From RGIG3013 sp045538935 (GTDB lineage Bacteria > Bacillota > Clostridia > Oscillospirales > Acutalibacteraceae): 64,000 bases of DNA. The position numbers were made by a program, and so were the translations under genes. How positions within the stretch are numbered: position 1 is the stretch's first letter; every line of letters begins with the position of its first letter. Location: positions 97,224 through 161,223 of the forward strand of contig JAZQEI010000003.1 in assembly GCA_045538935.1 (NCBI GenBank), given 5' to 3'. The notes under the pieces are model-generated. The model did not search any database. It was given only the letters and a program-made list of their open reading frames with translations, and was not told the DNA's origin. This document shows positions 35,375 to 43,455 of the stretch, one piece after another.

Positions 35375-36753
35375 TAAAGTTTATTCACCAAGTCTTTATA
35401 ATAATTTCCTCTTGCCATAAAGTTGGGGAATGCGTCAAAGCTTGCACAAGCAGGAGATAACGATACAATATCGCCCTCCACGGCTTTTTTGCTTGCAACG
35501 GCAACTCCCTCGGCTAAATCGGCAACCCTTACAATTTCTGGAACGCCACTATAATTTTCGTCTGCCTTTATAGCATTTTCTATTTTTTCGGCTGTTGGGC
35601 CCGACAAACAAATAAGCTTTACTTTATCTATAATATACGGCACCATAGGTTCAAACGGAATGTGCTTATCGTATCCGCCGGCAAGTAAGATAATGGGTTT
35701 ATCGAAGGCCTTTAATCCTGCTATTGTACGTGTTGGACTAGAGGCAATAGAATCGTTATAATATTTGACCCCATTTACCTCTCTTACAAATTCAATGCGG
35801 TGTTCTACACCCTTAAACTCTTTGGCAACGGCCTTTATGGTATCTACACCAACATAGCCCCAAACTGCCGAAATTGCGGCAAGGTAGTTAGCAACGTTGT
35901 GATCACCTAAAATGGTAATTTCTTTGCGGTGCATAATTGGAACGTCAATACCTCTGTAAGCCATGTGGATATTGCCGTTTTCATCTAGCCAAGCGCCGTT
36001 TTTAATTGGACCCTCCATGCTAAAGAGAAGTGACTGACCTCTAACATAGCCCTTGAACGAATTAGTAATATCGTTATCGTCATTTAAAACGGTGCGCGAA
36101 AATGCATTTTGATGCAAAATTATGTTCTTCTTTGCCTCTACATATTCGTCCATATCTTTATGCACATCTAAGTGGTTGGGAGCCACATTTGTAACTACCG
36201 CAACATCGGGACTTTTACGCATAGATATAAGTTGGAATGAAGATAACTCTACAACAACAAAATCATCGGGTGATATGTTTTCAATCTCAGGGAGTAGCGG
36301 TTTGCCTATGTTACCGCCAACGTGTACCTTTTTGCCCTCTTTTTCTAACATTTTGGCAATAAGGGTGGTTGTTGTAGTTTTTCCGTCAGAGCCTGTTACA
36401 GCAAAAATGGTTGCGGGGCATAAATCAAAAAATACCTCCATTTCGCTTGTAACGGCTATTCCCTTTTTACGAGCGGCCGACAATTCTGGTAAATTAAAAC
36501 TCATACCGGGAGTACGGAAGATAATATCTACCTCTAAATCTTTTAGGTAATCTTCACCAAGTTTTAAAATAGCACCAGCTTTTATTAAGGTGTCGGCTAT
36601 ATCGCCTATTTGCTCTTTGGTACGTCTGTCACAAGCGTAAACCTTTGCGCCTCTTTCTAAGAAGCTTAAAATTAGAGGGGTATTGCTTACTCCTATACCG
36701 CACATTGCGATTTTTTTAGAAGAAATATGCTCTAAAAATTGCTTAAAATCCAT
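35374..36753 (-). CDS. murD: UDP-N-acetylmuramoylalanine-D-glutamate ligase
   Basis: A 459-residue Mur ligase that adds D-Glu to UDP-MurNAc-L-Ala. FAVTGSDGKTTTTTLIAKM is the ATP loop, GNIGKPLLPEI and VVELSSFQL follow, NVAPNHLDVHKDMDEY holds the conserved His, and KYYNDSIASSPTRTIAGLKA plus LAGGYDKHIPF are MurD-specific. Start set at ATG 36753 because GGGTGATG lies just before it, overlapping an earlier TTG. Promoter present. Separated here from the usual dcw cluster (no mraY, ftsW or murG nearby) and leads the peptidase/GNAT/lyase operon. Confidence 0.96.
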   Translation of the reverse strand: MDFKQFLEHISSKKIAMCGIGVSNTPLILSFLERGAKVYACDRRTKEQIGDIADTLIKAGAILKLGEDYLKDLEVDIIFRTPGMSFNLPELSAARKKGIAVTSEMEVFFDLCPATIFAVTGSDGKTTTTTLIAKMLEKEGKKVHVGGNIGKPLLPEIENISPDDFVVVELSSFQLISMRKSPDVAVVTNVAPNHLDVHKDMDEYVEAKKNIILHQNAFSRTVLNDDNDITNSFKGYVRGQSLLFSMEGPIKNGAWLDENGNIHMAYRGIDVPIMHRKEITILGDHNVANYLAAISAVWGYVGVDTIKAVAKEFKGVEHRIEFVREVNGVKYYNDSIASSPTRTIAGLKAFDKPIILLAGGYDKHIPFEPMVPYIIDKVKLICLSGPTAEKIENAIKADENYSGVPEIVRVADLAEGVAVASKKAVEGDIVSLSPACASFDAFPNFMARGNYYKDLVNKL

Positions 36754-36785
36754 TTCATCACCCAAAACAAAATTATATATAATAT

Positions 36786-36814
36786 ATTATACTTAAATGC
36801 AATACAAATATCAA
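36786..36814 (-). promoter_or_regulatory. promoter for the murD operon
   Basis: Minus strand TTGATA (36814-36809), 17-bp spacer, TATAAT (36791-36786). Confidence 0.8.
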
Positions 36815-36830
36815 CACAAAACTCTATTTT

Positions 36831-37676
36831 TTACTTGAACTCCAGCCTATATTTTCCCGGAGAAATACCAACGGTTTTTTTGAAGGTTTTTATAAAGTTG
36901 GCATAATCGTTAAATCCGCACATATATGCTGTATCGGTCACGCTTGTACCGTCGGCCAAAAGCTTTTTAGCCTCGGTTATGCGCTTGCTTATTATGTACT
37001 TCGTAACGGTGGTTGAGCAGTATTTATTAAATATTCTGCAAAGCTGATTTACCGATATAAAAGCACTTTTTGCTATGTCTTCTAACTTTAGCTCTTTTGA
37101 GTAATTATTGTTTATATAATCAATTACCAAATGTATTGTTTTGTGCGAAACATCCTCGGTATTTTGTTTGCTAGAAAGCGCAAAAAGTCGGTTTGTTTCC
37201 AGCAAAATTTCGGTTACTCTTAACTTTTTATACGTTTGGTCGCCATAAACCTCTTTATTTTTTAAAGACTCAAAAAGGTCTACTAATTTTTGCAGCTGAT
37301 TGGTGTTTAAAGTTATTTTATTAACACGGTTAGCCGCATAAAAACATTCCGACAAATTTGCATCAGAACCCGACAAATCGTATAAAAATGCGGGGTGAAT
37401 ATGCATTATATATCTTTTAAACTTATCGCTTTTATCGGGCGCAACCTTGTGGGCCTCAAACTGATTTATTACAAAAAGGTCGCCGTCAGATATTTCGTAA
37501 AGCTTGTCATCTATTAAAAAAGAATTTCCGCCCTCTAAGCATAAAAAAAGCTCACAACATTCGTGCACATGCACGTTTTGATTGTGATTTTTTGTTTCGG
37601 AATAAAACACTCCGTAGCTTTTATTTTCCAATGCGTTTTTTTCTGCCAAAGCGCAGGACTCAAAAAATACTTCCAT
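36831..37676 (-). CDS. AraC family regulator, probable controller of the uronate operon
   Basis: A 281-residue regulator: an N-terminal cupin-like sensor domain (about 20-130; VHVHECCELFLCLEGG and ISDGDLFVINQFEAHKV are typical) and a C-terminal double helix-turn-helix (about 180-281) ending SPGKYRLEF, with FNDYANFIKTFKKTVG as the second recognition helix region. Transcribed away from the kdu operon across a 126-bp gap, the usual layout for a local sugar regulator. Likely ligand: an unsaturated uronate, KDG or an oligosaccharide, by context only. AAAGAGGTG precedes the start. No terminator was seen after it. Confidence 0.9.
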   Translation of the reverse strand: MEVFFESCALAEKNALENKSYGVFYSETKNHNQNVHVHECCELFLCLEGGNSFLIDDKLYEISDGDLFVINQFEAHKVAPDKSDKFKRYIMHIHPAFLYDLSGSDANLSECFYAANRVNKITLNTNQLQKLVDLFESLKNKEVYGDQTYKKLRVTEILLETNRLFALSSKQNTEDVSHKTIHLVIDYINNNYSKELKLEDIAKSAFISVNQLCRIFNKYCSTTVTKYIISKRITEAKKLLADGTSVTDTAYMCGFNDYANFIKTFKKTVGISPGKYRLEFK

Positions 37677-37740
37677 ATTTACACCTCTTTAACACAAAAA
37701 TAACATAAAATGGTGAAAAAAGCAATAAAATAATTATAAT

Positions 37741-37757
37741 TTGCAATAAAATTGCAA
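37741..37757. promoter_or_regulatory. perfect palindrome, candidate operator of the uronate operon
   Basis: TTGCAAT-AAA-ATTGCAA, a 7-bp inverted repeat with 3-bp spacer. It lies 11 bp upstream of a perfect -10 (TATAAT, 37768-37773) and covers the place where the -35 should be; no good -35 is present. This suits an activator-dependent promoter or a repressor site. The same site faces the divergent AraC gene. Confidence 0.6.
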
Positions 37758-37767
37758 AAAAATATGT

Positions 37768-37773
37768 TATAAT
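37768..37773 (+). promoter_or_regulatory. -10 element of the uronate operon
   Basis: TATAAT without a matching -35 at 16-18 bp; the start codon TTG follows at 37803 after AAGGGGTGAT. Confidence 0.6.
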
Positions 37774-37802
37774 TAAAGTAACTTAAAATAAGGGGTGATT
37801 AT

Positions 37803-39479
37803 TTGCTAACCTTAAAAATACTCTCGTCCGACGGCACCTTAAAAGCCGAATATAAGGGTGAGAGCATAAATGTAGAATATAACGGCGCATTAAACGCTGG
37901 CGATAAAATTAAGGTTTTGCTTGACGGCGGATTTTTCGTCGCTGCCAAGCTAGATACAACTTTAAAGACAAGCATTATTTGGGCCAAAAATAAAAGCTTC
38001 GAATTTATAATTCCTACCAAAGAACAAATTGCCGCTTGTTATGACCCGCTTGCCTTTAGCGGCCAAAAACATATAATAAGCGTTAGAGAGCCTAGTGATG
38101 AGGAAATTTACGGTTATCGTAATATAGCCTTAAACTCGCACGACCGCCATACTAATGTTAAGTTTTATCCGCATGCAAGTGCTAACTTTGTAACACGAGA
38201 AGAACCTTGCTTTTATGAGCGCAACGCTATAGACGGTATTATAAACAACCAAGGTCACGGAGCATATCCGTATCATTCTTGGGCGGGCGGTGCAAGAGAC
38301 GATTTAGAATTTTTGTTAGACTTTGGTAGAGATGTAGAAATTGACAAACTTGTATTTTACCTTAGAGCCGATTTTGCGCACGACACCATAACCGACATAC
38401 CGCACGACTCTTATTGGAAAAACATAGATATTGAGTTTTCTGACGGTGAAGTAATAAAGGGTGAATTTACCCTAGATAACACCGATTTAAACCCACAAAA
38501 TTCTATAGGACAAGAAATAACTTTTGCTAAAAAAACGACTAGTTTTATTCGTTTATTTAATTTTAAACAAGTTTCCGAAGTTCTATCATTCGCAGCTTTG
38601 TCGCAAATAGAGGTCTTTGGCAACATAATTAAGGAGGATTTATCTAAAATGGACGTAAGACAGGCATCAAACGCAAAGGACGTAAAACACTACACAACCG
38701 AAAGGCTCAGAGAAGAGTTTCATATTGCAAATCTCTTTACTAAAGACAACATAAGAATGGTTTACAGCCATATAGACAGAATTATAACTGCAGGACTTAT
38801 GCCCGTAAGACAGGTATTAAAATTAGAGGCCGGCAAAGAGCTTGCTGCAGATTATTTCTTACAAAGAAGAGAAATGGGTTGCATTAATGTAGGCGGCAAA
38901 GGCATTATTACAGTTGACGGCGTAGAATACATAATGAATGAGCGCGACGGTATTTACATTGGTATGGGCAATAAAGACATTACCTTTAAGAGTTTAGACG
39001 AAGCAAATCCCGCTAAATTCTATGTAAGCTCCTGCCCCGCTCACACATCGTATCCCATTGTTAAAATAGATATTACCAAAGCCAAAAAGGTTCCTTGCGG
39101 CAGTGTAGAAGAATGCAATAAGCGTGTTATTAATCAGTATATTCACCCTGAAGTTATTAAAAGTTGCCAGTTGGCAATGGGTCTTACCGAGCTAGCACCC
39201 GGCTCTAACTGGAACACCATGCCTTGCCACACTCACGACAGACGTATGGAGGTTTATATGTATTTAGATATGGATGAAAACGACGTTGTATTTCATATGA
39301 TGGGTGAACCTACCGAAACCCGCCACATTATTATGCACAACGAAGAAGCCGTTATTTCTCCCTCTTGGTCTATACACTCGGGTGTTGGCACTAAGGCTTA
39401 TTCATTTATTTGGGCAATGTGCGGTGAAAACCAAGAGTTTACCGATATGGACTTTATTGAAACAAAAGATCTTTTATAA
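37803..39479 (+). CDS. kduI: discoidin-like domain fused to 5-keto-4-deoxyuronate isomerase KduI
   Basis: A 558-residue fusion. Residues 283-558 are a complete KduI (276 residues; E. coli 278), which isomerises 4-deoxy-L-threo-5-hexosulose uronate to 3-deoxy-D-glycero-2,5-hexodiulosonate. The zinc ligands are intact: His476 and His478 in MPCHTHDRRMEVYM, Glu483, and His525 in SWSIHSG. Residues 1-282 are a short N-terminal part plus a galactose-binding/discoidin-like sandwich (about 105-278; NIALNSHD, SWAGGARDDLEFLLDFGR). The fusion is continuous, yet AAGGAGG lies 11 nt before the KduI methionine (38649), so free KduI may also be made. Start TTG with AAGGGGTGAT. First gene of the uronate operon. 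Confidence 0.92.
   Translation: MLTLKILSSDGTLKAEYKGESINVEYNGALNAGDKIKVLLDGGFFVAAKLDTTLKTSIIWAKNKSFEFIIPTKEQIAACYDPLAFSGQKHIISVREPSDEEIYGYRNIALNSHDRHTNVKFYPHASANFVTREEPCFYERNAIDGIINNQGHGAYPYHSWAGGARDDLEFLLDFGRDVEIDKLVFYLRADFAHDTITDIPHDSYWKNIDIEFSDGEVIKGEFTLDNTDLNPQNSIGQEITFAKKTTSFIRLFNFKQVSEVLSFAALSQIEVFGNIIKEDLSKMDVRQASNAKDVKHYTTERLREEFHIANLFTKDNIRMVYSHIDRIITAGLMPVRQVLKLEAGKELAADYFLQRREMGCINVGGKGIITVDGVEYIMNERDGIYIGMGNKDITFKSLDEANPAKFYVSSCPAHTSYPIVKIDITKAKKVPCGSVEECNKRVINQYIHPEVIKSCQLAMGLTELAPGSNWNTMPCHTHDRRMEVYMYLDMDENDVVFHMMGEPTETRHIIMHNEEAVISPSWSIHSGVGTKAYSFIWAMCGENQEFTDMDFIETKDLL
38631..38651 (+). promoter_or_regulatory. internal ribosome binding site and ATG for stand-alone KduI
   Basis: AAGGAGG (38631-38637), 11 nt, ATG (38649-38651), in frame at codon 283 of the fusion. 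It is exactly at the domain boundary, suggesting either a recent gene fusion by stop-codon loss or deliberate double initiation. Confidence 0.7.
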
Positions 39480-39491
39480 GGAGTATATATT

Positions 39492-40289
39492 ATGAACGAT
39501 ATGTTTAATCTAAGCGGAAAAGTAGCATTAGTTACAGGTGCGTCTTACGGCATAGGTTTTGCCATTGCAAAGGGTTTAGCCGAAGCTGGCGCAACCATAG
39601 TTTTTAACGATATAAATCAAGATTTAGTTAACAAAGGTCTTGAAAATTACAAAGCCGAGGGCATAACCGCACATGGATATGTTTGCGATGTTACCGATGA
39701 AGATGCCGTTAATGCATTTATTGCTACAGTTGAAAAAGAAATAGGCATTGTAGATATTTTGGTAAACAATGCGGGCATTATTAAGCGTATTCCAATGTGT
39801 GAAATGAGCGCTAAAGATTTTAGACAGGTTATAGATGTTGACCTAAATGCTCCGTTTATAGTATCTAAAGCCGTTATTCCTTCTATGATAAAAAAAGGTC
39901 ACGGTAAAATTATAAACATCTGCTCTATGATGAGTGAATTAGGCCGCGAAACAGTGTCGGCCTATGCAGCAGCTAAGGGCGGACTAAAAATGCTAACCAA
40001 AAATATTGCATCTGAATACGGTGAATATAACATTCAGTGCAACGGTATTGGTCCGGGCTACATTGCAACACCCCAAACCGCTCCTTTAAGAGAACCGCAA
40101 GCAGATGGCTCCCGTCATCCGTTTGACTCCTTTATTATTGCAAAAACCCCTGCAGCCCGTTGGGGTGAGGCAGAAGATTTAGCGGGTCCTGCAGTATTTT
40201 TAGCATCTGACGCTTCAAATTTCGTAAACGGTCACGTTCTTTATGTTGACGGTGGAATTTTAGCATATATAGGTAAACAGCCTAAATAA
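39492..40289 (+). CDS. kduD: 2-dehydro-3-deoxy-D-gluconate 5-dehydrogenase
   Basis: A 265-residue short-chain dehydrogenase. ALVTGASYGIGFAIAKGLA is the Rossmann TGxxxGIG, NNAGI the structural motif, ICSMMSELGRETVSAYAAAKGG gives the catalytic Ser and YxxxK, and IGPGYIATPQTAPLR follows. It reduces the KduI product to 2-keto-3-deoxygluconate with NAD(P)H. Identity as KduD rather than gluconate 5-dehydrogenase rests on its place 12 nt after kduI, preceded by AAGGAG. Cytoplasmic. Confidence 0.92.
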   Translation: MNDMFNLSGKVALVTGASYGIGFAIAKGLAEAGATIVFNDINQDLVNKGLENYKAEGITAHGYVCDVTDEDAVNAFIATVEKEIGIVDILVNNAGIIKRIPMCEMSAKDFRQVIDVDLNAPFIVSKAVIPSMIKKGHGKIINICSMMSELGRETVSAYAAAKGGLKMLTKNIASEYGEYNIQCNGIGPGYIATPQTAPLREPQADGSRHPFDSFIIAKTPAARWGEAEDLAGPAVFLASDASNFVNGHVLYVDGGILAYIGKQPK

Positions 40290-40300
40290 GAGGTATAAAA

Positions 40301-41458
40301 ATGAGCTATCAGAGTATTATTGAGCAAAACCGCGAGTGGATAGACGCTACCTTTGAAAAGTTAGACAAAAAACTATCTAGAACATCGGTAAAAAGCCGCG
40401 ATAAAATTCCTTACACCACTAAAAACGGCGAGCATGACTCAAGAACTATAGGCCCAGATATTGCTTGGTGGACCAACGGTTTTTGGGGTGGACTTATGTG
40501 GCTTATGTACGAGGCTACAAAGAAAGATTGCTACCGCATAACCGCTGAAAACGCCGAAAAAATTATGGACGGCGCATTTAACTACATAGACGAAATTCAC
40601 CATGACGTTGGTTTTACCTGGCACATAATGTCGGGTGCATCTTATGCTCTTACGGGAAACAGAAAATCGCGCGATCGCGATTTATTTACCGCTATGACAC
40701 TTATGAGCCGTTACAATATAGACGGTGAATACATAGTAGCATGGCCGGGTAAAGATAAGCGCGGTTGGTCTATTATAGACTGTCTTATGAACATACCTCA
40801 GTTATACTGGGCAAGCCGAGAAATCGGTGACGACCGATTTAAAAAGGTGGCAATGAAGCATGCCGATATGGCTATGCGTGACCACGTACGTGATGACGGC
40901 AGCGTTGTTCATATTGTAGAACACTATTTAGACAAGGTTGGTGTTGTTAAAACCCACGGTGGTCAAGGCTATGGTGAAGGCTCTTGTTGGTCACGTGGCG
41001 CTTCGTGGGCGGTTTACGGTTTTATTTTATCTTACATTCACACAGGCCAAAAAAGATATTTAGACACCGCCAAAAAGACTGCCAAATATTTTATTGAAAA
41101 CATCAAAAATACTAATTGGCTACCCGTAATAGACTTTAAGGCTCCCCCCACCCCCGTTGGTTACGATTCTACTGCCGGTGCGGTTACCGCTTGCGGACTT
41201 ATAGAAATTGCAAAGCATGTAGGCGAGGATGAAAAGGACTATTACCTATCGGCCGCAGTAAATATGCTAAAGGCAATGGAAAGTGCTTGGTGTGACTGGA
41301 GTGATACCGAAGACTCCATTTTACAAAACGGTACCGAACGCTACTGGAACGAAAGAAAAGATGGCACATTGGGCGACCCAATGCCTATTATTTACGGTGA
41401 CTTTTTCTTTGCAGAGGCAATCTTAAAGCTTAAAGGCTCAGATTTTCTTATTTGGTAA
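40301..41458 (+). CDS. unsaturated glucuronyl hydrolase (GH88)
   Basis: A 385-residue (alpha/alpha)6-barrel hydrolase that removes the 4,5-unsaturated uronic acid from the non-reducing end of lyase products. The two catalytic aspartates are visible: Asp102 in HHDVGFTW and Asp160 in IIDCLMN, spaced as in Bacillus UGL (Asp88/Asp149). THGGQGYGEGSCWSRGASWA is another family signature. No signal peptide, so it acts inside the cell on imported oligosaccharides. 11 nt after kduD. GH105 is the main alternative; the DGF and GQGYGEGSCWSRG patterns favour GH88. Confidence 0.92.
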   Translation: MSYQSIIEQNREWIDATFEKLDKKLSRTSVKSRDKIPYTTKNGEHDSRTIGPDIAWWTNGFWGGLMWLMYEATKKDCYRITAENAEKIMDGAFNYIDEIHHDVGFTWHIMSGASYALTGNRKSRDRDLFTAMTLMSRYNIDGEYIVAWPGKDKRGWSIIDCLMNIPQLYWASREIGDDRFKKVAMKHADMAMRDHVRDDGSVVHIVEHYLDKVGVVKTHGGQGYGEGSCWSRGASWAVYGFILSYIHTGQKRYLDTAKKTAKYFIENIKNTNWLPVIDFKAPPTPVGYDSTAGAVTACGLIEIAKHVGEDEKDYYLSAAVNMLKAMESAWCDWSDTEDSILQNGTERYWNERKDGTLGDPMPIIYGDFFFAEAILKLKGSDFLIW

Positions 41459-41470
41459 GGAAGTGTATTT

Positions 41471-43300
41471 ATGATAAACGCATGGTATAAACAACAGGTA
41501 AAAAACGGTGTGGAGTTTTCTAACAGTTTTTTGCCCAAAATTTCCGACCGTGAAGTTTGGGATAAGGTCGATAGCTCTATAAAACAAATTATTATTGCCC
41601 GTGCCGAAGAAAAAATGGGTTACGAGTGGCCTTCAATTTTTGCTACAGATTTTATGGCATTTAGACGTACCTTTGACCGTAAAGCATACGAAAACAAATG
41701 TCGTCCGCGCAGAGCGGCGCTATGCGATTTTGTACTTGCCGAGTGCTTTGAAAACAAGGGCAGATTTTACGATGATATTGTAAATTTAATTTGGCTTATA
41801 TGTGAAGAAAGCTATTGGGGTGTCAGCGCACATAGGTACGATGAATCATTAAAGCTACCCGATGCTACCGACCACTACATAGACCTCTTTGCCGCCGAAA
41901 CGGCCGCTGCAATAAGTTCAATTAAATATATTCTTTACGATTATTTCAAAATTGAGTATCCTGAACTTTTAAAGCGTATAGACAAAGAGTTAGACGACAG
42001 AATTTTCACTCCCTACCTTTCTCATACCGATTATTGGTGGATGTCATTTTACCATGACAACATAATTAACAACTGGAACGCTTGGATAAACTCGAGCGTT
42101 TTAACCTGCTTTTTACTTGCCGACAATAGCGCTCAAAGAAACCAAGGCATACACAAATGTTGCGCTTCAATAAGCAACTTTGTAAACTCTTACCCCAAAG
42201 ACGGCGGATGCAACGAAGGTCCGTGCTACTGGGGTGCCGCAGGCGGCTCTCTGTTTTTATTCCTTTATTTACTGCAATTATCTGCAAACAAGAAAAATGA
42301 ACTTTTCGACACTCAAATAATTAAAAACATAGGCTCTTACATTCGCAAGGTTTATATCGGTGGTCCATACTTTGTGAACTTTGCCGACGGCGATACAAAA
42401 GCTAATCCTTCTTGGCTTTCGTACAAATTTGGTTTATGTACCAACGATTTATCCCTCGCCGCTCTCGGCGCAAAATTCTGTGACCGTTTTCATGAACCTT
42501 GGGTAACTACAAACTTTTTAAAATTCATTTTTGGCGTTTTAGATTATACCGAGGCAAAGCAGTTTAGTAAAAAAGCCGAGTTTAACACATTTGAGGCTTT
42601 AAACGATACTCAGGTTGCCGTTTTAAGAGAAACTACCGACACAAACAAAGGTTTATTCTTAGCTGCAAAGGGCGGTAACAACGGCGAAAGCCACAATCAC
42701 AACGATGTTGGAAACTTTATTGTTTATTTAGATGCTGAACCCGTTATTATAGATACGGGTTGGCTCGATTATACAGCCAAGACCTTTTCAAGTGAACGCT
42801 ACACAATTTGGGTTAACCGTTCCGACTGGCACAATCTACCCGTAGTAAACGGTGCAGTTGAGTTAGACGGCCACACCAAAAAGGCTGGCAAATTCTCTGC
42901 TATAAACGACGGTGATACATATAAAGTAAATATTGAATTTGCCGATGTTTATGAACAAAAAGCAAATCTTAACTCGCTAGAGCGTAACATTGAGTTTGAC
43001 AAAGCAAACGGCACTATTACCGTTACAGACTTCTTTAATTTTAAATCAGATAATAACTTAATTTGCGAAGGTTTAATGTTTGCAAACAAGCCCGAAATCA
43101 ACGGCAACACGCTTAGCGTAAAGACCGCATCTGGTAAAACAGTAAATATTGAGTTTTCTAAAGAGTTTACCGCTGCATGTGAGGAAAAGGCGCAAGACGA
43201 CTCGCGTCTTAATTTAAACTGGGGTGGCAAAGTTTACAAGGTAAGCTTTAGCGCAAATGTTTTGAAAACTGCAGAATTTAAAATTAAAATTACAAAGTAA
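41471..43300 (+). CDS. heparinase II/III family polysaccharide lyase, cytoplasmic
   Basis: A 609-residue protein: an alpha-toroid domain (about 60-370; DNIINNWNAWINSS and DGGCNEGPCYWGAAGG carry candidate active-site residues) and a beta-sandwich Hepar_II_III domain (about 380-609) with GESHNHNDVGNFIVYL and PVIIDTGWLDYT. The family cleaves uronic-acid-containing chains (heparin/heparan, alginate oligomers, and others) by beta-elimination, giving exactly the unsaturated ends the upstream GH88 removes. No signal peptide, so probably an oligosaccharide lyase. 12 nt after the GH88 gene. Substrate unresolved. Confidence 0.85.
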   Translation: MINAWYKQQVKNGVEFSNSFLPKISDREVWDKVDSSIKQIIIARAEEKMGYEWPSIFATDFMAFRRTFDRKAYENKCRPRRAALCDFVLAECFENKGRFYDDIVNLIWLICEESYWGVSAHRYDESLKLPDATDHYIDLFAAETAAAISSIKYILYDYFKIEYPELLKRIDKELDDRIFTPYLSHTDYWWMSFYHDNIINNWNAWINSSVLTCFLLADNSAQRNQGIHKCCASISNFVNSYPKDGGCNEGPCYWGAAGGSLFLFLYLLQLSANKKNELFDTQIIKNIGSYIRKVYIGGPYFVNFADGDTKANPSWLSYKFGLCTNDLSLAALGAKFCDRFHEPWVTTNFLKFIFGVLDYTEAKQFSKKAEFNTFEALNDTQVAVLRETTDTNKGLFLAAKGGNNGESHNHNDVGNFIVYLDAEPVIIDTGWLDYTAKTFSSERYTIWVNRSDWHNLPVVNGAVELDGHTKKAGKFSAINDGDTYKVNIEFADVYEQKANLNSLERNIEFDKANGTITVTDFFNFKSDNNLICEGLMFANKPEINGNTLSVKTASGKTVNIEFSKEFTAACEEKAQDDSRLNLNWGGKVYKVSFSANVLKTAEFKIKITK

Positions 43301-43311
43301 TAAATAAAAAT

Positions 43312-43350
43312 AAGCCGCAGTCACACACTTGACTGCGGCTTTATTTTTTT
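43312..43350 (+). terminator. intrinsic terminator of the uronate operon
   Basis: An 11-bp G+C-rich stem AAGCCGCAGTC / GACTGCGGCTT with an 8-nt loop, then TATTTTTTT. Confidence 0.92.
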
Positions 43351-43424
43351 GTACTATAAATTTATAAATTAAAAAATTTCTAAAATTTTGCAACCAAATT
43401 CTACCTTTAAAAGTATTATATATG

Positions 43425-43440
43425 AAATGTTCGAACATTT
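43425..43440. promoter_or_regulatory. perfect 16-bp palindrome touching the sigma-factor ribosome binding site
   Basis: AAATGTTCGAACATTT, a perfect inverted repeat with no spacer, ends one base before AAGGAGG (43441-43447). It could be an operator over the promoter/leader or, in RNA, a hairpin beside the ribosome binding site. A TATTATATAT stretch upstream (43414-43423) may contain the -10. Confidence 0.6.
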
Positions 43441-43455
43441 AAGGAGGTGCTATGT

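Noticed and set aside
36122..36550. 142-codon open frame opposite murD
   Set aside because: Antisense of highly conserved MurD motifs; not a gene.
37677..37802. Catabolite-responsive (cre) site before the uronate operon
   Set aside because: No sequence near the WTGNAANCGNWNNCW consensus; only the TTGCAAT palindrome stands out.
37803..38648. Separate gene for the N-terminal domain of the KduI fusion
   Set aside because: No stop codon separates it from KduI as sequenced, so it is reported as one fusion CDS with an internal start.
43447..43449. GTG start for the sigma factor
   Set aside because: It overlaps the AAGGAGG ribosome binding site; the ATG at 43456 has correct spacing.
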